Part shown: positions 52,816 to 62,640 of the stretch, piece after piece | Layout of the letters: each line of letters starts with the position of its first letter | How positions within the stretch are numbered: position 1 is the first letter of the stretch | NCBI GenBank assembly: GCA_933207985.1 | Contig: OW240915.1 | Coordinates: 261,627,505 to 261,691,504, forward strand | From: Pelobates cultripes | Lineage: Eukaryota > Chordata > Amphibia > Anura > Pelobatidae | DNA: 64,000 nt | Reading direction: 5' to 3' | The notes under the pieces: model-generated | Databases searched by the model: none | Told to the model about the DNA's origin: nothing | The model's input: the letters and a program-made list of their open reading frames with translations, nothing else | Position numbers and translations under genes: made by a program

Positions 52816-54984
52816 TCAGGTGTTCGCAGTGCTATTAATCCAGGGGTCCCAGATTTTATCAAATTTCTTCTGGGTCCCTCTGACCTGAGCCGTTAGCTTA
52901 TCCATCAGGAAAGTATCTTTGATTTTCTGTTTGATCGTCGCAATGGTAGGTGATCTACTCTGCAGCCATACCTGCGCCAGCGCTCTTCTGGCAGCCAGGT
53001 TTATTTTGTGAACGAGTGCTTGTTCCGTTTTTGTCCAGCCATCCATGGATCTAGATAATAAGTACACCCATGGATCTAATTTTACCTCTCTGCCAAAAAC
53101 TTCTCGCTGCAAAGCCGCAATCCGTTTCCAATAGGTTTGTGCCTCTACGCAATCCCACCACATGTGCATATAAGTACCCCTTAGACCACAGCCCCTCCAG
53201 CATAGGTCTGATGGGCTTACACCCATTCGGCACAGTTTCACTGGGGTGGCATACCACCTAAACATTGTCTTGTAAGACTGTTCCTGCAAGGAAACGCACA
53301 CCGAAGACTTTGCAGCCGCCTCCCAGATATCTTGCCATTCTATACCCTCCAATACCTCATTGAGATCAGCCTCCCACTGGTCCGTATACACGAGATCCCC
53401 CCATTCCAGAGTATGTGAGCTCAAATGAGAGTACAAACAAGAAATGAGGCCTGGCGGGAACTGTTCCTCCTTGCACATCTTTTCGAAGAAAGTCAATGGA
53501 GTCAGTGCTGCTGCTTTGATCCGGGGATCCCTGGCAAAATCCCTAAGCTGGAGATATCGAAAATAGTCACAGGGACGTAGCGGAGCTCTGCTACGTAACG
53601 CATCAAATGTGATAAAGGAGCCTTTTTCAAACAATTCGCATAGTCTTTGCAAACCCACGTTCTCAATACCCTTGAAATCTCGGGGATACAAGCCCGGCAG
53701 AAATGCCTTGTTTCTTAAGAAAGGGGACATGGGCGATGGGGCAGAGGTCAGTCCATATTTGACGGCAGCAGCGTCCCAGATCCCAAGGGAACTGTGTATC
53801 GTTGGGCACATCACTTGATCAATAGGTCTTTGTTCTTTAGGGGTCCAAATAAGAAATTGGGGCATGTCCTGGCCCATCATAGAGGTTTCCAAGTCTACCC
53901 ACCTCCTTTCCCCCGGGGGAGAGTGCCACAAAGCTATTTGAGCCAACTGGGCCGCTGCGTAATAATAGTAAAGGTTCGGGAGGCCCAGGCCACCCCTATC
54001 CTTAGCTCTGTATAGGACGTTGCGAGATATTCTGTGTCGCCTGTTCTGCCAGACAAACCTGCCTATAGTCTGTTGAAGCGGCCCCAAGTTAGCTTTTGTC
54101 ACGCGGACAGGAAGAGCCTGGAACAAGAAAAGTATCCTAGGCAACACATTCATTTTCACTGAATGTATCCTTCCGATCCACGAGATTGGCCTATCAATCC
54201 AATTTTCCATATCGTTGATTAACCGTCTAATCAGCGGGATATAGTTTTGCTGATATAGGTGGGAGGGATCTACCGTCAACCAGACGCCTAAGTATTTGAT
54301 CTGTTTTCTCTCCATTCGAATTTGGTAAGCCTCCTCTATAAACGAAGCCTCGGCTTCCGACATACCTAAAGGAATCGCGCTCGATTTGCCTAAGTTAACT
54401 TTATAGCCAGCAACTTCGCCATATACCGTTAGAATCTCAGTTAGAGCCGCCATGGAGGCCCTTGGGTCAGTGAGCGTCAGCAATACATCGTCCGCGAAAC
54501 CCGAGACCACATACTGCGTGCCTCCCACTGTAACAACTTTGATACCCGGGGCCTCTCGTATAGCGTGCAAGAGGGGTTCCAGCGAGAGGACAAACAGCAG
54601 TGGCGAAAGAGGGCAACCCTGTCTCGTGCCATTGCTCAAGGTAAACGGTGCAATTCGCGCTCCCGAGATCTGTACCTGCGCCCTAACATTGGAATACATA
54701 GCCTGAACAGCAGTTACAAATCTATCCGGCATACCGAAGTGGTGTAGTACTTGGAATAAATAATCCCACTTGACCCTATCGAATGCCTTTTCGGCATCCA
54801 GTGACAACAGCAATGTCGGCGTGCCCCTCGCAGCCTGTCTCCCTATTATATCAATATTACGTCTCGTGTTTTCAAAAAGCTGTCTGCCTGGAACAAAGCC
54901 CACCTGGTCCGGATGTATCAGACCTGGAAGGATCGGGTTCAATCTGCCTGCCAAAACTTTAGCTAGAATTTTAGAATCGTGGTT
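52816..54984 (-). CDS. L1-type ORF2 reverse transcriptase and C-terminal domain (5'-truncated)
   Basis: The open frame extends to 55059 but the first ~25 residues are flanking hAT sequence. LINE sequence starts at SLNHDSKILAKVLAGRLN. RT blocks: HPDQVGFVPGRQLFENTRRN, LLLSLDAEKAFDRVKWDYLF, GTRQGCPLSPLLFVLSLEPL and VVSGFADDVLLTL (active site FADD), then KYLGVWLTVD, VLPRILFLFQALPV, and a C-terminal zinc-knuckle-like CWRGCGLRGTYMHMWWDC. ~722 residues are open to the stop with no break. The endonuclease and RT N-terminus are missing through 5' truncation, so it cannot act alone in target nicking. Confidence 0.92.
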   Translation of the reverse strand, partial: NHDSKILAKVLAGRLNPILPGLIHPDQVGFVPGRQLFENTRRNIDIIGRQAARGTPTLLLSLDAEKAFDRVKWDYLFQVLHHFGMPDRFVTAVQAMYSNVRAQVQISGARIAPFTLSNGTRQGCPLSPLLFVLSLEPLLHAIREAPGIKVVTVGGTQYVVSGFADDVLLTLTDPRASMAALTEILTVYGEVAGYKVNLGKSSAIPLGMSEAEASFIEEAYQIRMERKQIKYLGVWLTVDPSHLYQQNYIPLIRRLINDMENWIDRPISWIGRIHSVKMNVLPRILFLFQALPVRVTKANLGPLQQTIGRFVWQNRRHRISRNVLYRAKDRGGLGLPNLYYYYAAAQLAQIALWHSPPGERRWVDLETSMMGQDMPQFLIWTPKEQRPIDQVMCPTIHSSLGIWDAAAVKYGLTSAPSPMSPFLRNKAFLPGLYPRDFKGIENVGLQRLCELFEKGSFITFDALRSRAPLRPCDYFRYLQLRDFARDPRIKAAALTPLTFFEKMCKEEQFPPGLISCLYSHLSSHTLEWGDLVYTDQWEADLNEVLEGIEWQDIWEAAAKSSVCVSLQEQSYKTMFRWYATPVKLCRMGVSPSDLCWRGCGLRGTYMHMWWDCVEAQTYWKRIAALQREVFGREVKLDPWVYLLSRSMDGWTKTEQALVHKINLAARRALAQVWLQSRSPTIATIKQKIKDTFLMDKLTAQVRGTQKKFDKIWDPWINSTANT

Positions 54985-55084
54985 AAGTGACGGCCTTTTG
55001 AAGGCCGAGAGGAGAGGCAGCCATCGCCCATCATCCCCAGCCAGCCTCCTGCAATGCAAAGGTAAGACGAGGGTGGCTGAAAAA

Positions 55085-55267
55085 TTAATTGTATGTATGC
55101 CTGCCTGTATGTATGTCTGTCTGTATGCATGTCTGTATGTATGTATGCCGGTATGTATGTATGCCTGTATGTATGTTTGTCTGTATGTCTGTCTGTTTGT
55201 ATGTATGCCTGTATGTATGCTTGTATGTCTGGTTGTATGCCTGTATGTGTTTGTATGTATGCATGTA
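55085..55267. repeat. TATG/TCTG microsatellite, left segment
   Basis: Degenerate tatgtatgtctgtctg units; frames reading MYVCLYVC on either strand are artefacts. It continues beyond the mariner at 56829 and beyond the L2 at 59080. Confidence 0.95.
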
Positions 55268-56828
55268 CAGGGAGTGCAGAATTATTAGGCAAATGAGTAT
55301 TTTGACCACATCATCCTCTTTATGCATGTTGTCTTACTCCAAGCTGTATAGGCTCAAAAGCCTACTACCAATTAAGCATATTAGGTGATGTGCATCTCTG
55401 TAATGAGAAGGGGTGTGGTCTAATGACATCAACACCCTATATCAGGTGTGCATAATTATTAGGCAACTTCCTTTCCTTTGGCAAAATGGGTCAAAAGAAG
55501 GACTTGACAGGCTCAGAAAAGTCAAAAATAGTGAGATATCTTGCAGAGGGATGCAGCACTCTTAAAATTGCAAAGCTTCTGAAGCGTGATCATCGAACAA
55601 TCAAGCGTTTCATTCAAAATAGTCAACAGGGTCGCAAGAAGCGTGTGGAAAAACCAAGGCGCAAAATAACTGCCCATGAACTGAGAAAAGTCAAGCGTGC
55701 AGCTGCCACGATGCCACTTGCCACCAGTTTGGCCATATTTCAGAGCTGCAACATCACTGGAGTGCCCAAAAGCACAAGGTGTGCAATACTCAGAGACATG
55801 GCCAAGGTAAGAAAGGCTGAAAGACGACCACCACTGAACAAGACACACAAGCTGAAACGTCAAGACTGGGCCAAGAAATATCTCAAGACTGATTTTTCTA
55901 AGGTTTTATGGACTGATGAAATGAGAGTGAGTCTTGATGGGCCAGATGGATGGGCCCGTGGCTGGATTGGTAAAGGGCAGAGAGCTCCAGTCCGACTCAG
56001 ACGCCAGCAAGGTGGAGGTGGAGTACTGGTTTGGGCTGGTATCATCAAAGATGAGCTTGTGGGGCCTTTTCGGGTTGAGGATGGAGTCAAGCTCAACTCC
56101 CAGTCCTACTGCCAGTTCCTGGAAGACACCTTCTTCAAGCAGTGGTACAGGAAGAAGTCTGCATCCTTCAAGAAAAACATGATTTTCATGCAGGACAATG
56201 CTCCATCACACGCGTCCAAGTACTCCACAGCGTGGCTGGCAAGAAAGGGTATAAAAGAAGAAAATCTAATGACATGGCCTCCTTGTTCACCTGATCTGAA
56301 CCCCATTGAGAACCTGTGGTCCATCATCAAATGTGAGATTTACAAGGAGGGAAAACAGTACACCTCTCTGAACAGTGTCTGGGAGGCTGTGGTTGCTGCT
56401 GCATGCAATGTTGATGGTGAACAGATCAAAACACTGACAGAATCCATGGATGGCAGGCTTTTGAGTGTCCTTGCAAAGAAAGGTGGCTATATTGGTCACT
56501 GATTTGTTTTTGTTGTGTTTTTGAATGTCAGAAATGTATATTTGTGAATGTTGAGATGTTATATTGGTTTCACTGGTAATAATAAATAATTGAAATGGGT
56601 ATATATTTGTTTTTTGTTAAGTTGCCTAATAATTATGCACAGTAATAGTCACCTGCACACACAGATATCCCCTAACATAGCTAAACTAAAAACAAACTAA
56701 AAACTACTTCCAAAAATATTCAGCTTTCATATTAATGAGTTTTTTGGGTTCATTGAGAACATGGTTGTTGTTCAATAATAAAATTAATCCTCAAAAATAC
56801 AACTTGCCTAATAATTCTGCACTCCCTG
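55268..56828 (+). mobile_element. Intact Tc1/mariner transposon (DD37E)
   Basis: 1561 bp between TA dinucleotides (55266-55267 and 56829-56830). The terminal inverted repeats are perfect over 25 bp (CAGGGAGTGCAGAATTATTA... at 55268 against its complement at 56804-56828). A second, inner inverted pair with the same core (tgcataattattaggcaact at ~55448 and agttgcctaataattatgca at ~56620) gives a double-repeat arrangement. It carries one uninterrupted transposase gene and sits inside a microsatellite. Confidence 0.95.
55486..56502 (+). CDS. Tc1/mariner transposase, intact, DD37E
   Basis: 338 residues, full length for the family. The N-terminal helix-turn-helix pair occupies residues ~1-110 (LTGSEKSKIVRYLAEGCS, LLKRDHRTIKRFI), with a basic GRKKRVEKPRRK linker at 49-60 that could serve nuclear import. 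The catalytic domain has Asp144 (LWTDE), Asp237 (FMQDNAPSH) and Glu275 (NPIENLW), with 37 residues between the last two. GGGGVLVWAGI at 176-186 is the conserved glycine-rich segment. The start is the first ATG after the inner repeat. No stop or frameshift; the full set of catalytic residues is kept, so it may still be active. It would cut and paste between TA sites. Confidence 0.95.
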   Translation: MGQKKDLTGSEKSKIVRYLAEGCSTLKIAKLLKRDHRTIKRFIQNSQQGRKKRVEKPRRKITAHELRKVKRAAATMPLATSLAIFQSCNITGVPKSTRCAILRDMAKVRKAERRPPLNKTHKLKRQDWAKKYLKTDFSKVLWTDEMRVSLDGPDGWARGWIGKGQRAPVRLRRQQGGGGVLVWAGIIKDELVGPFRVEDGVKLNSQSYCQFLEDTFFKQWYRKKSASFKKNMIFMQDNAPSHASKYSTAWLARKGIKEENLMTWPPCSPDLNPIENLWSIIKCEIYKEGKQYTSLNSVWEAVVAAACNVDGEQIKTLTESMDGRLLSVLAKKGGYIGH

Positions 56829-56890
56829 TATGTATGTATGCCACTATGTGTCTGTCAGTATGCATGTACATATCAGTATGTGTGTGTATT
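56829..56890. repeat. TATG/TGTC microsatellite, middle segment
   Basis: tatgtatgtatgcc..gtcagtatgc between the mariner and the L2 3' end. Confidence 0.9.
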
Positions 56891-57171
56891 ATTATTATTA
56901 TTATTATTATTATGATATTTATAGAGCGCCGTCAAATTCCGCAGCGCTTTACAATGGGTGGACGAACAGACATGTAGTTGTAACCAGACAAGTTGGACAC
57001 ACAGGAACAGAGGGGTTGAGGGCCTGCTCAATGAGCTTGCATGCTAGAGGGAGTGGGGTAAAATGACACAAAAAGGTAAGGATAGTATTAGACTAGTGAC
57101 AGTTGCAGAAGAGGAATCAGTCAGGAGCCATTAACAGTTTAATTGATACGCTTTTATGAAGAAGTGGGTTT

Positions 57172-57697
57172 TTAACGATTTTTTGAAGGAGTGGAGACTG
57201 GGTGAGCATCTAACGGAGGAGGGAAGCGAGTTCCACAGGAACGGTGCAGCCCTCGAGAAATCTTGAAGGCGAGCATCAGAGGTGGGAGTGCGGACAGAAG
57301 ATAGACGTAAGTCTTCAGCAGATCGTAAGGGCCTAGACGGACATACTTGTGTATAAGGGAGGATAGATAGGTGGGAGCAGCATTATGTAGAGATTTGAAA
57401 GCAAGAACCAGAATTTTAAATTGAGCTCTATATTTTATAGGAAGCCAATGTAGGGACTGACAGAAGGGTGAGGTATGGGAGGTGCGGGCGGACAGGAAGA
57501 TGAGCCTCGCCGCCGCATTCATTATGGACTGTAATGGCGCTAGTTGGGAGCACGTAAGACCACTGAGAAGCTGATTACAGTAGTCAAGGCGAGAAAGGAC
57601 AGTGGAATGGACCAACACCTTAGTCGCATCTGGCGTTAAGTAGGGGCGGATGCGCGCAATGTTTTTGAGATGGAAATGACAGGATTTGTCGATAGAT
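57172..57697 (-). pseudogene. L2 LINE RT C-terminal region
   Basis: LVHSTVLSRLDYCNQLLSGL, QSIMNAAARLIFLSARTSH and LHWLPIKYRAQFKILVLAFK are the C-terminal blocks of L2/CR1-type LINE RT. It is separated from the upstream RT by the nested L2 fragment. Confidence 0.85.
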
Positions 57698-58025
57698 TAT
57701 TTATTATTTATTATTTATTTATAAAATATTTACCAGGAAAGATATTGAGATTTCTCTCTACTTTCTGGCATGTCCTGGTCCATAAATCATTGCATTGTTG
57801 GCATTAGGTACAACAAAATACAAAAACAATATTAATACACAATATATACAAAATTTAACATAGAACAGGCAGGAAATATATAATCAACCATGACACGTGC
57901 ATTCTGTTTTGAGGTATGTAGAGAGGGATCTCTTAAAAGACTTTAGGCTTAGGGAAGATTTTAAATTGTGCGGGAGGTCGTTCCACAATTGCGGCGCTCT
58001 GTAGGAGAAGGAGGATCGGGCCGCT
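57698..58025 (-). mobile_element. Second L2 subfamily 3' end nested in the first
   Basis: The minus strand reads [20 protein letters not shown] and [14 protein letters not shown] to a stop, then a 3' UTR ending in ttttataaataaataataaa-type repeats. RT sequence of the host L2 is continuous on either side. The same 3' end occurs at 63170-63255. Confidence 0.75.
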
Positions 58026-58940
58026 TGAACATGAGGCTTGAAGGAGACATTGGAGTCAAAGAGAACACCTAGGCAGCGAGCCTGCATGGTGGAGCTGAGG
58101 GTAGCACCGTTGACTTGAAGGGAGATAGACACAGAAGTAACAACACTTGAGGGAGGAAAGACCAGAATTTCAGTTTTGGTCAAATTTAGTTTAAGGAAGT
58201 GGGCAGCCATCCAGTTAGAAACAGCAGAGAGGCAGTCAGAGACACTAGTCAAGAGGGACGGGGAGAGATCAGGAGAGGACAGGTAGATATGTGTGTCATC
58301 TGCATAGAAATGATATTGGAAGCCAAAGGAGATAATGAGTTTACCAAGGGAGGCAGTATAGATGGAGAACAGTAGGGGACCAAGGACTGAACCTTGGGGG
58401 ACACTAACAGAGAGGAGTTGGGGAGAAGAAGCAGAGCCAGAGAAAGAAACGCTGAAAGAGCGCTGGGAGAGGTAGGAGGAGCACCAGGAGAGAGCAGTAT
58501 CTTGTAGACCGATATTGCGGAGGATGAGAAGAAGCTGTTGATGATCAACCGTGTCAAAAGCGGCATCAGGTCAAGGAGAATTAGGATAGAGTAGTGACCA
58601 CGAGATTTTGCAGCGAGTAGATCATTGGATACTTTGGTCAGTGCCGTTTCCACAGAGTGCTTAGCGCGGAAACCAGACTGAAGCGGGTCTAGCAGAGAGT
58701 TGGACTCGAGGACGTCAATCTTGCATACACCATTTTTTCAAGGATCTTGGATGCAAAAGGCAGTAGTGAGATAGGACGATATTTGGATGGGGAGTTAGGG
58801 TCAAGATTGGGCTTCTTTAGAATTGGGGTTACAGTTGCATGTTTGAAGGGCAATGGAAATATACCAGAGGAGAGAGAGAGATTGAGAATTTTAGTGAGAG
58901 GTGGAGAAAGAGAAGAAGACAGAGTACGGATGAGATGCAA
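58026..58940 (-). pseudogene. L2 reverse transcriptase, frameshifted
   Basis: [40 protein letters not shown] at 58940-58689, then [12 protein letters not shown] (finger/palm, decayed) and 58252-58026 [20 protein letters not shown] and [16 protein letters not shown]. The YxDD region lies between frames and is not cleanly readable. Non-functional. Confidence 0.8.
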
Positions 58941-59080
58941 GGGAATTGGATCTAGGGAGCAGGTGGTGGGGCGGGAGGACTGGAGCTGAAACCTCTTCCA
59001 ATGTAGTGGGTGAGAATGAACATAGAACAGCAGAGGGAGTGAAGTTAGGGGAAGTATTGTAAGGGGAAGAAGAAAGATGA

Positions 59081-59320
59081 GATGTATGTATGTCTGTCAG
59101 TATGTATGTCTGCATGTATATGTGTGTGTGTGTAATGTATGTATGCCAGTATGTGTCTGTCAGTATGTATATTTCAGTGTGTATGTATGTATGTCTGTCT
59201 GTCAGTATGTATGTCTTCATGTATATGTGTGTGTGTGTGTGTGTGTGTCAGTATGCGTGTATGTATGTATGTATGTATGTCAGTGTGTGTGAATCTGTAT
59301 CTCCTTATGCATGTGTGTGT
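59081..59320. repeat. TATG/TGTC microsatellite, right segment
   Basis: tatgtatgtctgtcag units with tgtgtgtgtgtg runs, continuing the array interrupted by mariner and L2. Confidence 0.95.
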
Positions 59321-59505
59321 TAGGGGCTCCAAAATTTCTGATGGCGGCCCTGAAACAACATATCCAAAAATCACTCAGATCGGTTCAGGGGTTCAGGAAT
59401 TTCCTGGAAGTCATAGTTTTGACCGACCGTGCACATGGTCCTATGCCCAAAACAGTTCCAGGAAAATCAGTGCTATCAGTCGGTCAAGTTCGGTAGTCTT
59501 TTACA

Positions 59506-61045
59506 GGTTTACCTGAAGGGACCATAGTTTGTGGGCAGGAGGCTGTCAAGCAGGCTTCTCCAGGAGCTTGTGGCAAACTCGGGTAAAAAGGGGAGTTTGC
59601 CAAAGCGACTAACTATGAGGTGGCCGTTGGGCGTGAATACCTTCAAGTATGAGGATTGTAGTTGGCCTCGCGGGACCACTAAGACAAGGCAAGAAGGCCA
59701 GAAAAACAAAATAAGCGGACTCATCAGCAAGTAGACAAAGTCTTACCCTAGTTTCAGTTGCAGGTTGGGGAGGAAGGGAAGATGTAACGACCACTGGGTT
59801 TACATACCTGTCATATCAGATGGATATAGAGTAGGACAGAGTAGATGAAACCCGAACAATACAAGCCAATAGACTAGGCCTAAAATGAAACAGGCAAAGC
59901 GTAAGTGATATTATAACTGTAGGGCCTAGTACCTAATAACATAAAAAGGAACAATTAGGTTATCAGGGCAGTGAGGGCCAGGTCGTTGATCCCTAAGACA
60001 AATCTAAACCACTAACCAATGTGAAATTGTAGAAATCAGAAGAGAGGAGAAGATAGTGAAATGGCAGAGTGATTGCAATCTGTAATATACAATACCACCA
60101 ATATTAGAACCTTCAAGAGAGCATAACTGACTACTAATTGACAAAAAATAAAAAGGACCCACCTAAAGCGAGTTGGACAATTGAAATTGAGTCAACCAGA
60201 ACCTATGAGACTTGAAAAACCCTCAGAGGCATAGCCAAAAAGAAGGTTCAAGCCCGACAACCTAAAAAAAACTTGTTACAACATATCTAATAGGCAGGAC
60301 AAAATCTAGCAACAATGCGCTGCTCAATTAAATACTAAATTTAATACTCCTTTATGGCCTCTAGGGGCCAGCAGCCTATCAAGCATATGCATACAATTAT
60401 ATGAATGTCAGCATAGACTCAAGGAATATCTATTACTATAATAGGGAATTCGGCTGTAATTATACGAATGGCCCCACGGAGGAGCAAAGAGCCGCATAAC
60501 AACCGAACGCTCCACTATAACCGAACACTATAACAGACATGTCGTATGAATCGTAAGTAACCTTTGTGCGTACGAACTAAAGGCCAAATTGGTGAGCGCA
60601 ACCTCACAAAAGCCAATGTATACGAACCAACAAGCAGTAAAATAATTAAACAAACTACAAAACCCATATAAGTTAACGAAAGACTACACAAAAGGCATAC
60701 GAAAAAGAGGTAAGTATGAGAATAGAGTTGGCCAGTGATGATGCTGTGCGTCTGCAAAAGGATCACGAAGGTCAACCAACTCACTGCTACTGCAGCTTCG
60801 AGACAGTTAGCGGTAGCGACCGGAGGAGAGGGGAAATATCCCGGAGGCCTTAGACAGCTGAAAAACTCGAACCAGGAACGGGCAGACACTCTAAGAGCAG
60901 GTAAGGTATCCACAATGAAAGGTAAGCAAATCTGCTGCAGCCAGAAGTCCAGGTATGCAAATCGCCAGACCAACAACGGTAATGATCTGGCGATCCTTAA
61001 GTATGGAAATCATGTCCCTCCCACAACTACAGGCCCAGCCTTCCA
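59506..61045 (-). mobile_element. Ngaro 5' portion with A1 repeat
   Basis: Contains the A-type repeat (60966-61040) and a minus frame (59730-59509, LPFLPEFATSSWRSLLDSLL) of uncertain identity. Much of 59760-60900 has no recognisable coding. Its placement as the Ngaro 5' part is inferred from the A repeat. Confidence 0.5.
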
Positions 61046-61054
61046 TATATATAA

Positions 61055-61077
61055 AATAAACATTTTATTTATTTTTA

Positions 61078-61111
<34 letters not shown>

Positions 61112-61150
61112 CCCACACACACACATTCTACATATATATATATATTTAAC
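61055..61150. repeat. (TA)n microsatellite
   Basis: ttatatatat...acacacaca..atatatata between the Ngaro end and the Tigger-like MITE. Confidence 0.9.
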
Positions 61151-61159
61151 TATTAACTA

Positions 61160-61548
61160 CAGTAATACACCAAAATTCACAGGGGATACGTTCCAAGACC
61201 CCCCGTGAATTTTGAAAAGGTGCGAGTTTTGGACTGTCCGGGAGAGAAAATAACTTTAATAGGGGGGTGAAATCTTTACCATGGAATCATAAGTAGTGAG
61301 TCCATGATAAAGATTTCACCCCCCTCCCTCATTCCATGCACTTACCTGGTCCTTGGAGCTCCTCTTTCTTTTCTCCCACGCGACTGTCTGCAAAGAGTGC
61401 TGGGAGGAAGCAACGTCATCGCGTGTGACCTCACTTTCTCGCAGCGGTCACGTAAAAACTACGGATTACATGTGCTGGACCCAAGGGGAAAAAAAATGCG
61501 AATTCGTGAAGCCGCAGATTCAAAATCGTGAACTTTGGGGTATTACTG
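61160..61548. mobile_element. Tigger/pogo-like MITE
   Basis: Ends CAGTAATACACCAAAATTCA and, reversed, CAGTAATACCCCAAAGTTCA, flanked by TA on both sides. An inner hairpin ggggggtgaaatcttta/taaagatttcacccccc lies at ~61262-61325. The ends resemble pogo/Tigger termini. Confidence 0.72.
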
Positions 61549-61559
61549 TACATAATTAA

Positions 61560-62640
61560 TTTAGTTTATTAATTATAATTTGAGGGACCTGCCTGACAAC
61601 CCAAGCAGACAGTCCAGAGAATTTAATTGGCAAGCCCTATATTTACCCTGTAACTTTCCAAAACACTATAAAACCTGTACATGGGGGGTATTTGCTGAAC
61701 ACAAATATAAGTGTTTAAAACAGTAAAACATCACGACGATTAAATCACCAGTAAAAGGGCAGTTTTTGTGTAAACAAATGCAAAAAACTAATATGAACAC
61801 TAAATTTGGCAAGCTTTTGTGGCTAAGTGGCTACTACAAAAGACTGGACATACCCCATTTTGAATACCCTGGGTTGTCTACTTTTACAAATGGTATGCCA
61901 TGATGGGGTTAATCTTCATTCCTGGACTGCCATATGGTCTCAAAGACAACATAGGCCCAGCAAACCAATCTGGCAAATTTTAATGTGCCAACATGGGAAA
62001 GGGGAAAGCCCTACATTTGACCCCTGTAAGTTTGCAAAAACTATAAAACCTGTACATTGGGGGTACTGTTGTACTCAGATGTTGCTGAACACATATTGGG
62101 GTTTTCTTTGTCAGTAACACATAACAGGAACTGAAAATCCATGCCTAAAGTACAATGTGAGAGAAGAATATTTTTTTTGCGCTCTGGTTTTTTTTTTTTT
62201 AAAGTGCGTCGGTTATTATGGATTTTTATTTGGTCTTTTTTGGGGCTGTAAAAAGAAGATTTTAGAAGAAAGAAGACATCAAATGGTAAGTTATATATTT
62301 TTTGTTTTTACAGGTATCTACTTAATGGCCCCACTCACTATTTTTTTATTCTAACTTAGAGCTTGGGGTGGAAGACAATAATTCAGGGCCCCGAATTTGT
62401 TTAATTTCAGTTTATAAACAATTTGGATATATAGACGCTTCTGAACTGCTAATTCTGGACAAAGTTCGATTTGGAACCAAAAATATTACACGTCTAAGTG
62501 ATATCAGGGGTTCAAAACTAAGAATTCCAGCTATCTCATTTAGGGTCCGACTGCGCAAGAAACCATACACAATTGCTCAAAATTCTAAATTTACCCCCTA
62601 TTTTGTATTTCACGTTTAACCCCTTGCTAATCATTTAGTT
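61560..62640. repeat. Diverged member of the 390-bp repeat family
   Basis: 61860-61910 (taccctgggttgtctactttta..aaatggtatgcc) matches the array landmark at 3571. ataaaacctgtacattgggg with tactgttgtactcag follows. It ends ttaacccctt at ~62618. Open frames here are not convincing genes. Confidence 0.6.

Larger units (their letters stand above)
52086..54984 (-). mobile_element. L1/Tx1-type LINE, 5'-truncated, recent
   Basis: aagtgacggccttt followed by t occurs at 52071-52085 and 54985-54999 (15-bp target duplication). The minus strand ends AATAAATAAAG..poly-A directly at the left copy. The 5' truncation lies inside RT. Confidence 0.9.
56891..59080 (-). mobile_element. L2-clade LINE, minus strand, decayed
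   Basis: Minus order: PFKHATVTPILKKPNLDP and [19 protein letters not shown] (58940-58689), LLDLM..AFDTV region and GVPQGSVL-like remnants, a [19 protein letters not shown] block, and LVHSTVLSRLDYCNQLLSGL to YRAQFKILVLAFKSLH. It ends 3' in cgctgcggaatttgacggcg and (ATT)n. It is interrupted at ~57698-58025 by another L2 3' end. Confidence 0.85.
51858..59352. mobile_element. hAT-type transposon containing L1, mariner, L2 and microsatellites
   Basis: Left end CAGGGCCGCCAAAAG at 51858; right end ..TGATGGCGGCCCTG at 59352. The flanking octamer aaacaaca is identical on both sides (51850-51857 and 59353-59360), the 8-bp target duplication of hAT elements. Without insertions it would be ~0.8 kb, mostly a TATG/TCTG microsatellite, so it was non-autonomous. 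Confidence 0.88.
51278..59505. repeat. Possible solo LTR interrupted by the hAT
   Basis: tgtaacggagctccctgtac at 51278 through an aataaactaataaaaa near 51632 to 51857, resuming 59353-59505 and ending cttttaca. It is ~730 bp after removing the hAT, with TG...CA ends. No flanking duplication is seen (gcgac and ggttt), so the boundaries are uncertain. Confidence 0.35.
48957..61045 (-). mobile_element. Ngaro-type tyrosine-recombinase retroelement, split by insertions
   Basis: Minus-strand order: A1 repeat near 61045-60960, internal sequence to ~59506, an interruption, RNase H (~50770-50430), tyrosine recombinase (50351-49466), then B1, A2, B2 repeats at 49366-48957. A1...B1-A2-B2 split direct repeats define Ngaro elements. 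The joining of the two halves is inferred from repeat order. Confidence 0.6.

Noticed and set aside
55085..55388. Cysteine-rich open frames (MYVCLYVCMSVC) that look like small secreted proteins
   Set aside because: Translation of TATG/TCTG microsatellite; the same frames occur at 59077-59323.
60515..60976. 153-aa minus-strand frame with hydrophobic stretches as a membrane protein gene
   Set aside because: It lies in the Ngaro-derived region, shows no family resemblance and has no gene context; hydrophobicity follows from T-rich composition.
62368..62619. 83-aa plus-strand frame (MEDNNSGPRICLISVYKQ)
   Set aside because: It lies in the 390-bp repeat family element ending ttaacccctt and shows no known domain.
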